This document shows positions 53,074 through 62,629 of a stretch of DNA of 64,000 nt, one piece after another (positions within the stretch are counted from its first letter, which is position 1; every line of letters starts with the position of its first letter). The notes beneath the pieces were generated by a model. It saw only the letters and a program-made list of their open reading frames with translations, was not told the DNA's origin and made no database searches. Location: contig AP017376.1 of assembly GCA_002355455.1 (NCBI GenBank), forward strand, positions 1 to 64,000, written 5' to 3'. The position numbers and the translations under genes are program-made. Source of the DNA: Stanieria sp. NIES-3757 (GTDB taxonomy: Bacteria > Cyanobacteriota > Cyanobacteriia > Cyanobacteriales > Xenococcaceae).

Positions 53074-54246
53074 TTAAAAAATATCTGCTGGATTAGTACC
53101 TTTTAGCTTATGGACAGTAATTGCTCCTGATAATAAGGTAATTGAAGTGGTTAACAATAAAACGATCGCGGAGTTACTCAAATTCAAATAAATAGGCAAG
53201 TTAGTGTTGTTACGAGAAAAATAGTAAACCCCTTGAGCGAGAAAAAAACCAGGTACATAGCCTAAAATTGCTAGAATGAAAGACTGTTGAAAAACAATTT
53301 TTAGTAAATAAATGTGTCGATATCCGATCGCTTTTAGAGTCGCAAATTCTACTAAATAATCGGATATATTACTATATAAAATTTGATAAATAATAATTAT
53401 GCCAACTACAAAAGTTCCGACTAAACCCAAATTAAAAATAAAACCAATTACAGTTTTTTGCTGCCAAAAACTTCTTTCCCATTTAATTAATTCTTCTTGA
53501 GAAAAAATTTGAATATCTGCTGGTAAATATGTTTTCATTTTGGCAATAACCTGCTGCAAATCACTGTTCGGTTTTAACTTAATTAAACCCAAATTAATTA
53601 AACCAGTTTGACGATTACTAACAATGCGAAGAAAATTCAAATCGCTAGTGATTAAATTGCCATCGATCCCAAAAGAAGTTCCTAAACTAAATAATCCTGC
53701 TACAGTAACTTGGCGATCGCTTGAACTGTTACCTCTGATATCTGCGATTAAAGTTGATTGTCGGTCAAATTGAGTAACTACATCCCCAAACTCAGGACGA
53801 GATCTGCGATCAAATAAAATCAGATCGGGGATTTTTAACTTTGCGATATTTTCCTTAACTCCTGGCAGATCGAAAACAGAATAGTTAGGATCGAAACCTA
53901 TCAAGTAAATGTTGCGCCACAGGCTTTTAAGATCGGGATTTCGCCATCTCACCGTGTCAGTATAAATAGGAACTACATAATCTACCTCGCTAAAAGCAAA
54001 AGCTTGGTATAGACGACGTTGGGAAAAGTTAAATAAGGAAGTTAAAGTAGTCGAGCGCGAAGAGATGAGAAAAATATCTCCTTGTAAACTTTTGGGTAAG
54101 CGCACGGAACTATCAAATAAAGCAGACTGAAACCCAAGCTGCATAAAAACCAAAGCTACAATTAAGGCAATACCAGCGATCGCGACAAAGAATTTCATTT
54201 TCTGATAAGTTAGTTGTAGCCAAGCTGTAGGGAGTTTTCCGATCAT
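53074..54246 (-). CDS. devC: DevC-type ABC exporter permease
   Basis: A 390-residue MacB/DevC-type permease: one N-terminal membrane helix (FFVAIAGIALIVALVFMQLG), a large periplasmic domain (residues 45-260), then three C-terminal helices (NLGLVGTFVVGIIIIYQILY, FILAILGYVPGFFLAQGVYY, IVLLLTTSITLLSGAITVHK). It overlaps devB by 4 bp and works with the ATPase and the membrane-fusion protein. Confidence 0.92.
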   Translation of the reverse strand: MIGKLPTAWLQLTYQKMKFFVAIAGIALIVALVFMQLGFQSALFDSSVRLPKSLQGDIFLISSRSTTLTSLFNFSQRRLYQAFAFSEVDYVVPIYTDTVRWRNPDLKSLWRNIYLIGFDPNYSVFDLPGVKENIAKLKIPDLILFDRRSRPEFGDVVTQFDRQSTLIADIRGNSSSDRQVTVAGLFSLGTSFGIDGNLITSDLNFLRIVSNRQTGLINLGLIKLKPNSDLQQVIAKMKTYLPADIQIFSQEELIKWERSFWQQKTVIGFIFNLGLVGTFVVGIIIIYQILYSNISDYLVEFATLKAIGYRHIYLLKIVFQQSFILAILGYVPGFFLAQGVYYFSRNNTNLPIYLNLSNSAIVLLLTTSITLLSGAITVHKLKGTNPADIF

Positions 54247-55565
54247 GATAGTTTTCTGGGAGCAACAGGAGTAAAAATTACGGCATTAACTTGTAAATTC
54301 GTCAAACCTGCGACTTTTTGACTAGTCTCATCAGTCAGGCGGATTTTAACTTCGACAACTCTGGCATTAGCATCAGCTACAGGATCGGTACTGAGAACAT
54401 CCTGTTTATCTACTTGTAACTCGATTTGTTCTACTATTCCTTCTAGTTGACCGACAAAGCCATTGCTGGTAATAATCGCCTTTTGACCCCGACGTACTCT
54501 GCCAATTTCTGTTTCATAAACTTCCGCTCTAACGATCATCTGGTTCGTTTGACCTAGTTGTAAAATGCCTTGTTCGCCAATCATTTCTCCCGGACGGGTA
54601 TTAATTTTGAGGATTTGACCGGCTTGAGGCGATCGCATATAGGCTAGCTCAAGGTCTACCTGGGCTTGTGCCATAGCAGCTTGGGCATCTGCTAACTGTG
54701 CTTCGGCAACAGCTACGTCTACAGGACGTACTTCTTCAATTCTGCCTAAAGTTGCTTGTGCTTCAATCTGTTGTTGGGCGAGGGTAGCTTCTGTGCGTTG
54801 GAGACTGGCTTTAGCTTCTTCGATTTGCTTTTGATGAGTAGAAATAGTTAGTTGGCGGTTAACTTCGGCTTCTTCCAAGCTTCTGGTAGCAGTTTGAGCT
54901 TGCAAACAAATCCGATCTCTTTCTGAATCACTTACTGCACCACTTTGAAATAAACTCTCAAAGCGATCGCATTCCATCTGGGCATTATGGAACTCAGCCT
55001 TAAACCTTTCAATAGTAGCAGTTTGAGCTTGAGTATTTCCCCGTAACTCGGCTTCTAATCGTTCAATATTGGCAAGTTGAATGTTCATTTGCCCTTTAAT
55101 CTCAAGTTCGATGTTTTTAATTCTGGCTTTCTGAGCGTCGATTTCTCCCATTGGTGCGCCAGCTAAACGCTGTTCTAAAAGAGCCCGAGCAATTTTGACT
55201 TGAGCTTGTGTTCTAGTTAAAGCAGCGAGAGCGCGGTTGCGATTGTCCAAAATTGCTACTATTTGTCCAGTTTTTACCCGTTCTCCTACCTTGACTAACA
55301 ATTGTTTGACCCTAGTACTCTCATTTCTAGTAGGAGGAGCAAGACTAATTACTTCGCCTTCGGGTTCTAATGTTCCTAATGCACCGACTTGATCGGGGGT
55401 AGTTATTTCAATTGGTTGAGCTAAGTCAGTTGGGGGAGAATCTGATTGAGTTACTTCACCATTTCTAGTGATAAGTCTCACACCGACAAAAACATTAATA
55501 ACAATCAAAGTAGTACTTGCCCAAAACAAGAATTTCGGAAACTTTTCGCTTTTAATCGCAACCAT
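54243..55565 (-). CDS. devB: DevB-type membrane-fusion (HlyD-family) protein
   Basis: A 440-residue HlyD-family adaptor: N-terminal anchor (FLFWASTTLIVINVFVGVRL), a biotinyl-lipoyl-like half (VKQLLVKVGERVKTGQIVAI), a long coiled-coil hairpin (residues about 120-290), and the matching second half (LAYMRSPQAGQILKINTRPG). Its Gln/Ala-rich coiled coil spans the periplasm toward a TolC-like channel. The gene starts 39 bp after the P450 gene, so export is coupled to synthesis. Confidence 0.92.
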   Translation of the reverse strand: MVAIKSEKFPKFLFWASTTLIVINVFVGVRLITRNGEVTQSDSPPTDLAQPIEITTPDQVGALGTLEPEGEVISLAPPTRNESTRVKQLLVKVGERVKTGQIVAILDNRNRALAALTRTQAQVKIARALLEQRLAGAPMGEIDAQKARIKNIELEIKGQMNIQLANIERLEAELRGNTQAQTATIERFKAEFHNAQMECDRFESLFQSGAVSDSERDRICLQAQTATRSLEEAEVNRQLTISTHQKQIEEAKASLQRTEATLAQQQIEAQATLGRIEEVRPVDVAVAEAQLADAQAAMAQAQVDLELAYMRSPQAGQILKINTRPGEMIGEQGILQLGQTNQMIVRAEVYETEIGRVRRGQKAIITSNGFVGQLEGIVEQIELQVDKQDVLSTDPVADANARVVEVKIRLTDETSQKVAGLTNLQVNAVIFTPVAPRKLS

Positions 55566-55604
55566 TTTCTTTAAAATCCCTAGCTAATGGGTAACACCTA
55601 ACTT

Positions 55605-56990
55605 CTAATTTCTTTCTTTCCGACCAGTCATAATCATCTTTACTCCTCCAGAAGGAGAAACTGTAAAACCATGACGAACTGCTCGAATTGGACGGCGATC
55701 GGTTAGTTGAAGTTCGCACCGCGATAAAATTGTCGCCAATACCAATTTCATCTCAAATAAAGCAAAGGTTTGCCCGATACAACGACGACTACCACCACCA
55801 AAGGGAAAATACTCATAGGGTGAAAATTGTCGTTCGAGAAATCGCTCTGGCTTAAATTGTTTTGGTTCTGGATAAAGATCGCAGCGTTGATGAGTTAGAT
55901 AAATACAAGGAACTAACTGTGTTCCAGGCTCAAACAGATTCCCCATAATCTCGATCGGGGATTTAACAATTCGTCGAAAAGGAATTATGGCAATCGGAGA
56001 GATACGAAGCGTTTCGGAGCAAACAGCACTGAGATAGGGCAAGCGAAAAATAGCCATTGAGTCTGCATTTTCTCCCAATGTTGCTAACTCTGCTAGTAGT
56101 TTTTCCCGAACTCCTCGAACATGATGAATCCAGTAAAATGCCCAAGCTAACGCCTTAGCAGTAGTATCGTATCCTGCAATCATCATAGTAATTAGTTCGT
56201 CACAAATCTCTTGATTAGTTAAGGCTTCTCCTGTTTCATCACGGGCTGATACGAGCAAGGAAAGAACATCGGTTCGCTCGGGATTTGCTTGCTCTCGACA
56301 TCGTTCAATTTCTGCAACCAACAGGTTTTCTAGTTGCTTTCTTTGTCGCAAAAACCGTCCCCAAGGACTAAACTTTCCCCAATCTTGCCGTAATGCTGGC
56401 AGAAAAATTAATAAGTTATTGATTGGAGAGTTAAACAGCCAGAGCATTTTTTCAAGTGCTTGTTTTAGCTGTTGGTGATGAGATTCTGATTTTAGACCAA
56501 ATAATGCCTGGAAAATAACTTGCAGCGTAGTCTCTTTCATAAACGAATGAAGACGAAAGGTTCGATTAACTTTCCAGCGATCGCTAACCTCAATGGAGGT
56601 AGTTTTAATGATGTCTCCATAAGCTTGCATCCGTTCGCCATGAAATGGAGGCAGTAAGAGTTTTCTTCGTTTCGCTAGGGGTTTACCATCCAGCATTAAA
56701 ACAGAATTCGATCCTAAGATTGGCTCAATTGTTCGATTAGCAGGGCCACTCTCTACGAAGTCGGATGTAGCGGTAAAAATTTCTTGAATAGCTTGGGGAT
56801 GACTAAAAATGGCAAGTTTCGATCCATCGTAGGGCAATCGCAGCATAAAAGTATCCCCATATTTCGCTGCGTATTCTTCCATATATTCCAGCGGAGAAAG
56901 CACCCAGCGCAGCATATTAAGACGATGGAGAGTGAATCCATTAGTAGACTTATTGGACACATTCTTAGTAATAAACTCTATAGAAGTCAT
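55605..56990 (-). CDS. Cytochrome P450, CYP110-like
   Basis: A 461-residue P450. The haem-binding loop FPFGGGSRRCIGQTFALFEM carries the ligand Cys404. The I-helix oxygen-activation motif is AGYDTTAKALAWA, and the K-helix ExxR is in CSETLRISPIA. The N-terminus has no membrane anchor, as usual for bacterial P450s. The overall pattern (LPPFHGERMQAYG near residue 117) recalls CYP110, a cyanobacterial family that hydroxylates fatty acids and terpenes. It lies between the sulfotransferase and the exporter in one operon, so it probably oxidises the exported metabolite. Confidence 0.88.
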   Translation of the reverse strand: MTSIEFITKNVSNKSTNGFTLHRLNMLRWVLSPLEYMEEYAAKYGDTFMLRLPYDGSKLAIFSHPQAIQEIFTATSDFVESGPANRTIEPILGSNSVLMLDGKPLAKRRKLLLPPFHGERMQAYGDIIKTTSIEVSDRWKVNRTFRLHSFMKETTLQVIFQALFGLKSESHHQQLKQALEKMLWLFNSPINNLLIFLPALRQDWGKFSPWGRFLRQRKQLENLLVAEIERCREQANPERTDVLSLLVSARDETGEALTNQEICDELITMMIAGYDTTAKALAWAFYWIHHVRGVREKLLAELATLGENADSMAIFRLPYLSAVCSETLRISPIAIIPFRRIVKSPIEIMGNLFEPGTQLVPCIYLTHQRCDLYPEPKQFKPERFLERQFSPYEYFPFGGGSRRCIGQTFALFEMKLVLATILSRCELQLTDRRPIRAVRHGFTVSPSGGVKMIMTGRKERN

Positions 56991-57012
56991 AATTTTTTTT
57001 TCCTTGCTTAAT

Positions 57013-58170
57013 TCAAACTAATTGAGTATTTTGAACAGTCTCATTTCTCTCTTCCCAATTGCTTTCTAGCTCGTAGCCATGCTCCTGCATCTTCTTACTA
57101 ATAATCAGCATTAATTTGTTCAGTTCGCTAGGGTTAAAACCTTGTTTCCAAGCCTCATTCCGTTTGGCTAAAGTAAGCTTGCTTGTTTCCTGTTGCCAGA
57201 TTTGCTCAACTTGAGCATCAATAGGTAATTGGCAAAATTCTGCAATCCGATGCAAGTATGTCTGCGTTTGACTGACAAAATCTTCATAACGGATTTCTAA
57301 ATAACGTTCGGGTTCTAAATATTGGCGATCGCGATCAATAGTTGCAATTGTCTCACACCATAAATGAGCGATCGCTTGTTGACGGTCTTTAAACCACATT
57401 TCTGCGATTTCTGACCAATTTTGAGTTTTAATTCCATAGTTATGGCGATGTCCGATACCAAAGAATTCAAAAGCACGTTTTTGAGCTTGAATCATCGAGT
57501 GGCAAACCGCCCGTCCATCTCGAATAATATGGATAAAATAAGCATCGGGAAACAGTTGGTTAAGATAGCGTATCCGTACTGAATTATCGGGATTTTTGTT
57601 AATAAATCGCCGAGCGTTATTATATTTGAGATGCTTGCGAATATTCTGTTTTAAATAATGCTCCATTTCAGGATTGTGATGGGTTTCGTCGAGGTAGTAG
57701 TGTTCTGTATTAGTGGCGTATAAGTCCCAAATCCTAGTTCCTTCACTTGGAGTAATGGCATTAAAACCAATCCCATCTTGAAGAAATCTTTCAATCTTAA
57801 TCTGTTTTTGCGCCCAGATAGTACCAAATTTATGGGAAAGCATGGGCAATCTGGGGAAATAGGCTGAAGCGTTGCTAAAATAAGCGAGATCGGGATGTCT
57901 TGCCAGGGTTTCGTATAAAATTGTTGTTCCAGAGCGATGAGAACCAATAACAAAAATCGGTTTTTTAAGGGGAACTTGTTGGAGATTGCGCTCGTATAAT
58001 AGCTTTTCAAGCTTAATTAATGGTTTTTCAATCGATGAAGGAAGTTCCAAAGTTAGATAATGCCTTTGCAACTCTTCCATAATTTTGGTTTTGAGAGCAT
58101 ACAACATAATTTTGAGGATAAATTTGAAGTCAATAATGATGATTAAAGAAGTGAGAAAATGACTAAGCAT
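57013..58170 (-). CDS. PAPS-dependent sulfotransferase
   Basis: A 385-residue sulfotransferase, overlapping the previous gene by 8 bp. The 5'-phosphosulfate loop is FVIGSHRSGTTILYETLA, and the 3'-phosphate motif is AYFIHIIRDGRAVCHSMI. The first 30 residues are hydrophobic and unlike the family; the true start could be ATG 58107 or 58080 (MEELQRHYLTLELP), although the overlap start would allow coupling. It should transfer a sulfate group to a hydroxylated substrate, which the P450 or the oxygenase in the same operon could supply. Confidence 0.88.
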   Translation of the reverse strand: MLSHFLTSLIIIIDFKFILKIMLYALKTKIMEELQRHYLTLELPSSIEKPLIKLEKLLYERNLQQVPLKKPIFVIGSHRSGTTILYETLARHPDLAYFSNASAYFPRLPMLSHKFGTIWAQKQIKIERFLQDGIGFNAITPSEGTRIWDLYATNTEHYYLDETHHNPEMEHYLKQNIRKHLKYNNARRFINKNPDNSVRIRYLNQLFPDAYFIHIIRDGRAVCHSMIQAQKRAFEFFGIGHRHNYGIKTQNWSEIAEMWFKDRQQAIAHLWCETIATIDRDRQYLEPERYLEIRYEDFVSQTQTYLHRIAEFCQLPIDAQVEQIWQQETSKLTLAKRNEAWKQGFNPSELNKLMLIISKKMQEHGYELESNWEERNETVQNTQLV

Positions 58171-59518
58171 TTATTTGTCGGGCAAATCGCTTAAAAGTTT
58201 GAGTATTTTTGGCAATTGCTGTACTAACTGAGCCTCCAGCAGCCATAACCTTCATTTCTCGATTGACAGCCCATAAATAGTCAAAATTATCGGTAAATCG
58301 ACGTAATTCTAAGAGCAGACGTTGATGATATTTCGCTGACAGATAGAAGCCTTCATGTTCCTGGCAGAAGCATTTTTCCATCCAATCAAGTGCTTCTCGA
58401 TCTGACATTCCAAAAAGAGGATTTTTGAGTAACTTATAGATGAACCCAATTAGATAACGAGAATCGCCCAAAAAAGAGTATCTCGATATAGCAGAAAGCC
58501 CAGAGAAACTAGTGCTTTGAATTAAATAAACTACTAGATTGGCAATTAATTTTTCGTAAGCTGTTGGTGGAGATAAATGCTTGTAAAAATCGCGAGCTAG
58601 AAAAAGCGAGGTTGTGGTGTGGAAAGACTCATCCAACAGGTGATAGTAAGAGACAGCAGTAGGCGTAGGCACTAATTCGCTTTTTTTCTGCAAAGTTTTC
58701 CAATATTTGTAGATATTATGCTCGTAACTTTTGAGCAATAGATTTGCCATGTAGCGAATAACATAGTATTGAGAAGCTAAGAAAGGTGAAGTTCCTTGGT
58801 TGTATGCTAAAAATCTGGTTAAAAATTGAGGAACAACTCCCAATCCGTGGGCAAATCCTCTGCTAGCAGTAAAACCAAGACGCTCTTGTTCGGTTAAATT
58901 ATTGAGATATTGAAGATAAGATGGTTGATTACCTCTCAGCAGCAACTGAGTCAGCGATCGCAAAGTCAGATCGGCATAATTAGAAAAACGTGAATTTTGC
59001 CAGCTATTTCGATATAATCGCTCTGTGAACTTAGCATAGGATGGTTCTCCCAATATAGTATCTACTGTCTGACCATTAATGCGCGAAAAAGCATTAATAT
59101 GAATTCGTTCCTGAGCAGATTCATGTTTTAACTGTTCGGCAATTACTCGATAATTTTCACCTAGAGTAGCAAAAGATTCTCCTGTGATTTGGTTGTAATG
59201 AATTGTTTCAGTTTCACCAAACAGTACAAAATGGTACTTAAAAACCCAATTAAGCTGATTGAGAGCTATTTTCTGAGAGTCAGAAGCAACCTCATAAAGT
59301 GGAGTTCCATAAAAGAAAGAAAGCTGAGGTTCACTCCAATAGCGATCGCTTTCCTGGGTATAATCAAAGTTGTCGCTTAATTCGTGAATCTTTTCGGTAT
59401 AGTCAGTATCGAGGTTGTGTTGGTAATTATTCTCAATCAGTTGAAGATGCTTTTGTTTTTGTTCGAGTAGATTCTTCTCACCTTGCGTCGTAGTGACTCG
59501 TTCAACGATTCTAGTCAT
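58163..59518 (-). CDS. Diiron-oxygenase-like protein, first gene of biosynthetic operon
   Basis: A 451-residue protein starting at ATG 59518 (a GTG at 59554 would add 12 residues). It is mostly helical with metal-binding patterns typical of ferritin-like diiron enzymes: Glu in FGETETIHYNQ, ExxH in ESAQERIHINAF, a second ExxH in LLDESFHTTTSLF, and a later EHEGFY. This spacing recalls AurF-type N-oxygenases and other diiron oxygenases. It could hydroxylate or N-oxidise the pathway intermediate. Regulon site C drives the operon. Confidence 0.6.
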   Translation of the reverse strand: MTRIVERVTTTQGEKNLLEQKQKHLQLIENNYQHNLDTDYTEKIHELSDNFDYTQESDRYWSEPQLSFFYGTPLYEVASDSQKIALNQLNWVFKYHFVLFGETETIHYNQITGESFATLGENYRVIAEQLKHESAQERIHINAFSRINGQTVDTILGEPSYAKFTERLYRNSWQNSRFSNYADLTLRSLTQLLLRGNQPSYLQYLNNLTEQERLGFTASRGFAHGLGVVPQFLTRFLAYNQGTSPFLASQYYVIRYMANLLLKSYEHNIYKYWKTLQKKSELVPTPTAVSYYHLLDESFHTTTSLFLARDFYKHLSPPTAYEKLIANLVVYLIQSTSFSGLSAISRYSFLGDSRYLIGFIYKLLKNPLFGMSDREALDWMEKCFCQEHEGFYLSAKYHQRLLLELRRFTDNFDYLWAVNREMKVMAAGGSVSTAIAKNTQTFKRFARQINA

Positions 59519-59574
59519 GATTATTTCTGGTAATAATGTTGAAATTAACAACACTGTGATTTAGTGCTAGCTTT

Positions 59575-59619
59575 AGCATCTCAAAACTACCTTTGATAAA
59601 GTAAGGTCAGTTTTGGATC
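59575..59619 (-). promoter_or_regulatory. Regulon promoter site C, oxygenase operon
   Basis: On the minus strand GATCCAAAACTGACCT (59619-59604), a 23-bp spacer, and GATGCT (59580-59575) as the -10 position. Sites C and D share further sequence after it (GATGCT, then TAGCACTAAAT). The first gene's ATG at 59518 is 56 bp downstream. Confidence 0.7.
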
Positions 59620-59764
59620 GGCAATTTTACACATCTTGTTGTAACCGACCAAATCCTTATGAAAAGTCAATTTTCAGCAGCAGGTATAGAAGTTAGAGAT
59701 CACCAGTCAAGATAGTGAATTTACGGAGAATACTGAAATGCGATCGCGCTTAGAATCCAAAAGT

Positions 59765-59809
59765 GATCCAAAACTGATCTAAAGCTATCCAAACCTCAAA
59801 ATTTATAGT
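59765..59809 (+). promoter_or_regulatory. Regulon promoter site B, no intact gene
   Basis: GATCCAAAACTGATCT at 59765-59780, 23 bp, then TATAGT at 59804-59809, followed by AGTGAA-like sequence also seen at site A. The region downstream (59820-60035) has no convincing gene and is cut by IS4-type copy 2 at 60036. A short minus-strand-independent plus frame of about 37 codons ends at the IS border. The promoter may have served a gene destroyed by the insertion. Confidence 0.65.
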
Positions 59810-60035
59810 GAAGGCAAGATATGTAGGGAATTGGGCATGGCACATAGCGCAAAATAAAACAACCATTCCTCTAAAGCTAATTAACAAAGAGAAGTAATCT
59901 ATTGATCGCGCTGATTGGATCGTGATGTTAGATCGGTGTAGATTACAGTTTAATGGTTCTTGCAATAATTTTCGCGATCGTGAAGAGATGTTTGGCGATC
60001 GCGGTGGCAAGAATTTAGCCTTTTTAGTTAATTAA

Positions 60036-61130
60036 CTGATGTTACGCAAAAGCTATAATACTCGAATGGACAAAAAGCTTTTGGAACTATACAGCGATTA
60101 TATTATCAGCTCGTTTGGACAGATAACAGCGACAGGATTATCAAGAGTATTAGAAGGAAGTATCAGTCACGATAAAATAACTCGTTTCCTGTCGGCTAAA
60201 GACTTAGAGTCACGAGAGCTGTGGAAGTTAGTGAAACCAGTGGTCAGGGAGTATGAACAAGAAGATGGTGTGTTGATTGTGGATGACACCATAGAGAAAA
60301 AACCTCATACCCAAGAGAATGAGTTAGTGTGCTGGCATCATGACCATCAAGAAAACCGTTCTGTCAAGGGAATTAACATCATCAACTATGTTTATAGTGT
60401 CGAAGACATAAGCCTACCAATTGGGTTTGATGTCGTCAAAAAGTCCATAAAATTTTGTGAGGTAAAAACAAAGAAGGAAAAACGAAAAGCAACAGCAACA
60501 AAAAATGAATTAACACGAAATCAATTAAAAATTTGCTCCCAGAATCAACTCAAATACAGGTATGTGCTAGCTGATAGTTGGTTTTCCTCGAAGGAAAATA
60601 TGGCTTTTATCTGTCAGGATTTAGATAAGCACTTGATCATGGCTCTCAAAAGCAATCGTACCGTAGCCTTGAGTGAAGAAAACAAAAAACAGGGTTGTTT
60701 TACCAGAATTGATGAACTCAACTGGTCAGAACAGATCTCAGTCAGAGGATGGCTTAAAGGACTGGACTTTCCTGTTCTCATCTATCGTCAAGTCTTTAAA
60801 AACCAAGATGGCAGTACTGGTATTTTGTATTTGGCTTGTAGTGATTTAAACTGTAATGTCCCTCAAATAGAAGCAATCTACCAAAAACGGTGGAACGTGG
60901 AAGTCTTTCATAAAACGCTCAAGTCTAATACTGGTTTAGCTAAGTCCCCAACTAAATGTCTTCGTACTCAAGGAAACCATATCTTTATGTCTATCTATGC
61001 TGCATTTCAATTAGAGTGTCTGAAATTGAAACACAAGATGAACCATTTTGCTTTGCGCAGTACTATTTATGTCAAAGCTTTGCAACAAGCTATGTGTGAA
61101 TTACATTTACTCAAGAGTGCGTAACATCAG
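60036..61130 (+). mobile_element. IS4-family-like insertion sequence, copy 2
   Basis: 1095 bp, same ends as copy 1, flanked by an 8-bp direct repeat TTAATTAA (60028-60035 and 61131-61138), a clean target duplication that marks a recent insertion. Confidence 0.92.
60039..61124 (+). CDS. IS4-type DDE transposase, copy 2
   Basis: 361 residues, identical to the protein of copy 1 (29604-30689). Intact reading frame with the same Asp, Asp and Glu positions. Identity of the copies points to recent transposition in this replicon. Confidence 0.92.
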   Translation: MLRKSYNTRMDKKLLELYSDYIISSFGQITATGLSRVLEGSISHDKITRFLSAKDLESRELWKLVKPVVREYEQEDGVLIVDDTIEKKPHTQENELVCWHHDHQENRSVKGINIINYVYSVEDISLPIGFDVVKKSIKFCEVKTKKEKRKATATKNELTRNQLKICSQNQLKYRYVLADSWFSSKENMAFICQDLDKHLIMALKSNRTVALSEENKKQGCFTRIDELNWSEQISVRGWLKGLDFPVLIYRQVFKNQDGSTGILYLACSDLNCNVPQIEAIYQKRWNVEVFHKTLKSNTGLAKSPTKCLRTQGNHIFMSIYAAFQLECLKLKHKMNHFALRSTIYVKALQQAMCELHLLKSA

Positions 61131-61177
61131 TTAATTAAATTACCTATTCTCGATCTACCCCAATGCCCTATTCCTTA

Positions 61178-62023
61178 TTAACCAGTTTCAACAACCTTTT
61201 CAATCTCAAACTTTACCAATCGTTTGGCATCAGCAAATTCAGCTAATAATTCTGATCGCCAGAGAATCTCCGCCATTCCTGTAAGCTGTAAAGTATGACC
61301 GCGATCAAAATCAATAAATAATAAACTAGCGCGAGGATTGACAGTTAAATTGCCAAAAGTCTGAAACAGATTGTTACCTGTATAGTCAGGAAAAATAAGC
61401 CGATTGGAATTCATAATCCGAATAAAACCAGGATCGCCACCGCGATGAGAAGCATCTGCACCTTTTTCAGGATGATAACTGGCAATAAAGAAAGTATCTG
61501 CTTGAGTAATCCAATTTTGTTGATGTGGATTTAAACTATTAGAAATCGAACGATTTAAACTCGATCTTTCTTTAATAGTCGATTCAAAATCACGTTTAGT
61601 AATGTATTTAGGACAGTTAAAAAATACTTGTTGAGTTTGTACTTTAATTTGCCTTGTGGGTTGTAATGTCGCTATACCATTTAAGCGCAAACGCCTGCGC
61701 TTGGCAAAGTCAATCGTTAGTAATCCTATATTTTGATTTTGAGCCAAATGTTCTGCTACAGGAGTGAGTGTTGCTGTGAGAGGTGAGATAGCAATTTCAG
61801 TTTCGCTTACAATTTCAATAAAACCAGGCTTACCCGTTAATAAAGAAGCCCAACATCGTCCTCGTGTATCTATAGTACTCGCGATCGCAATCCTTCTATC
61901 CCTAAGAAATTCTTGGGCTTTAGGTTGAATAAAGTTATTAATTACATGAGAAAGACTTTCCGCCTCGTTTCTAACTCTAGCTTGAGTTTGGACGGCAATT
62001 TCTCCCTCATGAAACTCACTCAT
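61178..62023 (-). CDS. Pyridoxamine 5'-phosphate oxidase-family flavoprotein
   Basis: A 281-residue split-barrel flavin-binding protein: FLRDRRIAIASTIDTRGRCW, VHEINPLTATLTPV-like ISPLTATLTPVAEHL, IGLLTIDFAKRRRLRLNG in the first half, and NPRASLLFIDFDRGHTLQLT in the second, so it has two split-barrel-like halves. Family members bind FMN or F420 and reduce or detoxify small molecules. It lies 9 bp after the GST gene and is co-transcribed, which hints at a detoxification role. Confidence 0.85.
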   Translation of the reverse strand: MSEFHEGEIAVQTQARVRNEAESLSHVINNFIQPKAQEFLRDRRIAIASTIDTRGRCWASLLTGKPGFIEIVSETEIAISPLTATLTPVAEHLAQNQNIGLLTIDFAKRRRLRLNGIATLQPTRQIKVQTQQVFFNCPKYITKRDFESTIKERSSLNRSISNSLNPHQQNWITQADTFFIASYHPEKGADASHRGGDPGFIRIMNSNRLIFPDYTGNNLFQTFGNLTVNPRASLLFIDFDRGHTLQLTGMAEILWRSELLAEFADAKRLVKFEIEKVVETG

Positions 62024-62032
62024 AAGTATCTC

Positions 62033-62629
62033 CTACAATCCAGGCATGGAAAGATAACCTGGTAGTTGTTTAATTCGTTCCAGCCAAGAAATAACATTTT
62101 GATATGAATCTAAGGCAATTTTTCCTTCTGGTGCTAGTCCAATGTAAGGGAAACAAGCAATATCTGCAATAGTGGCATGAGCGCTCGTTAACCAAAATTT
62201 TTGCGATAAACGATCGTCTAAAATTTTGAGAACAGAATAGGCTCTTTCCGTAGCCAGTTCGATATCTATTTTAAGATTGAATTTATAATAGCGTCTGGCG
62301 AATTCGGGACCTTGACGAATATAGTTAGCAGCAAAAAATAGCCATTCCATCACGTGACTCATGGTTTCTGCTTCTGTTGGTAGCCAATCTTCATTACCGT
62401 AACGTTTTGCCAAATAAACTAAAATTGCCTGAGAATCCCGTAAAATAACATTGCCATCGACTAAAACTGGTACTTCTCCTAAAAGATTCAGCTTCAGAAA
62501 TGCAGGGGTTTGAGCTTCGCCACCAAAGAGATCGACTGGGATCGATTCAAATTCTTTTGACAACAAAGAAAGCATTAATCTAACTTTGTGGCAGTTTCCA
62601 GATAAATCAAGATCATATAGTTTAATCAT
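62033..62629 (-). CDS. Glutathione S-transferase family protein
   Basis: A 198-residue GST. The thioredoxin-like N-terminal domain shows LYDLDLSGNCHKVRLMLSLL and the glutathione-binding LGEVPVLVDGNVILRDSQAI; the all-helical C-terminal domain includes TIADIACFPYIGLAPEG. The first-helix active residue is likely Ser (LSGNCHKV). It probably conjugates or reduces electrophiles and could protect the host from products of the adjacent cluster. Confidence 0.9.
   Translation of the reverse strand: MIKLYDLDLSGNCHKVRLMLSLLSKEFESIPVDLFGGEAQTPAFLKLNLLGEVPVLVDGNVILRDSQAILVYLAKRYGNEDWLPTEAETMSHVMEWLFFAANYIRQGPEFARRYYKFNLKIDIELATERAYSVLKILDDRLSQKFWLTSAHATIADIACFPYIGLAPEGKIALDSYQNVISWLERIKQLPGYLSMPGL

Noticed and set aside
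59750-60010. Minus-strand frame of 86 codons between the oxygenase operon and IS4 copy 2
   Set aside because: It runs across regulon site B, has no family-like pattern and no ribosome binding site; likely a chance frame.
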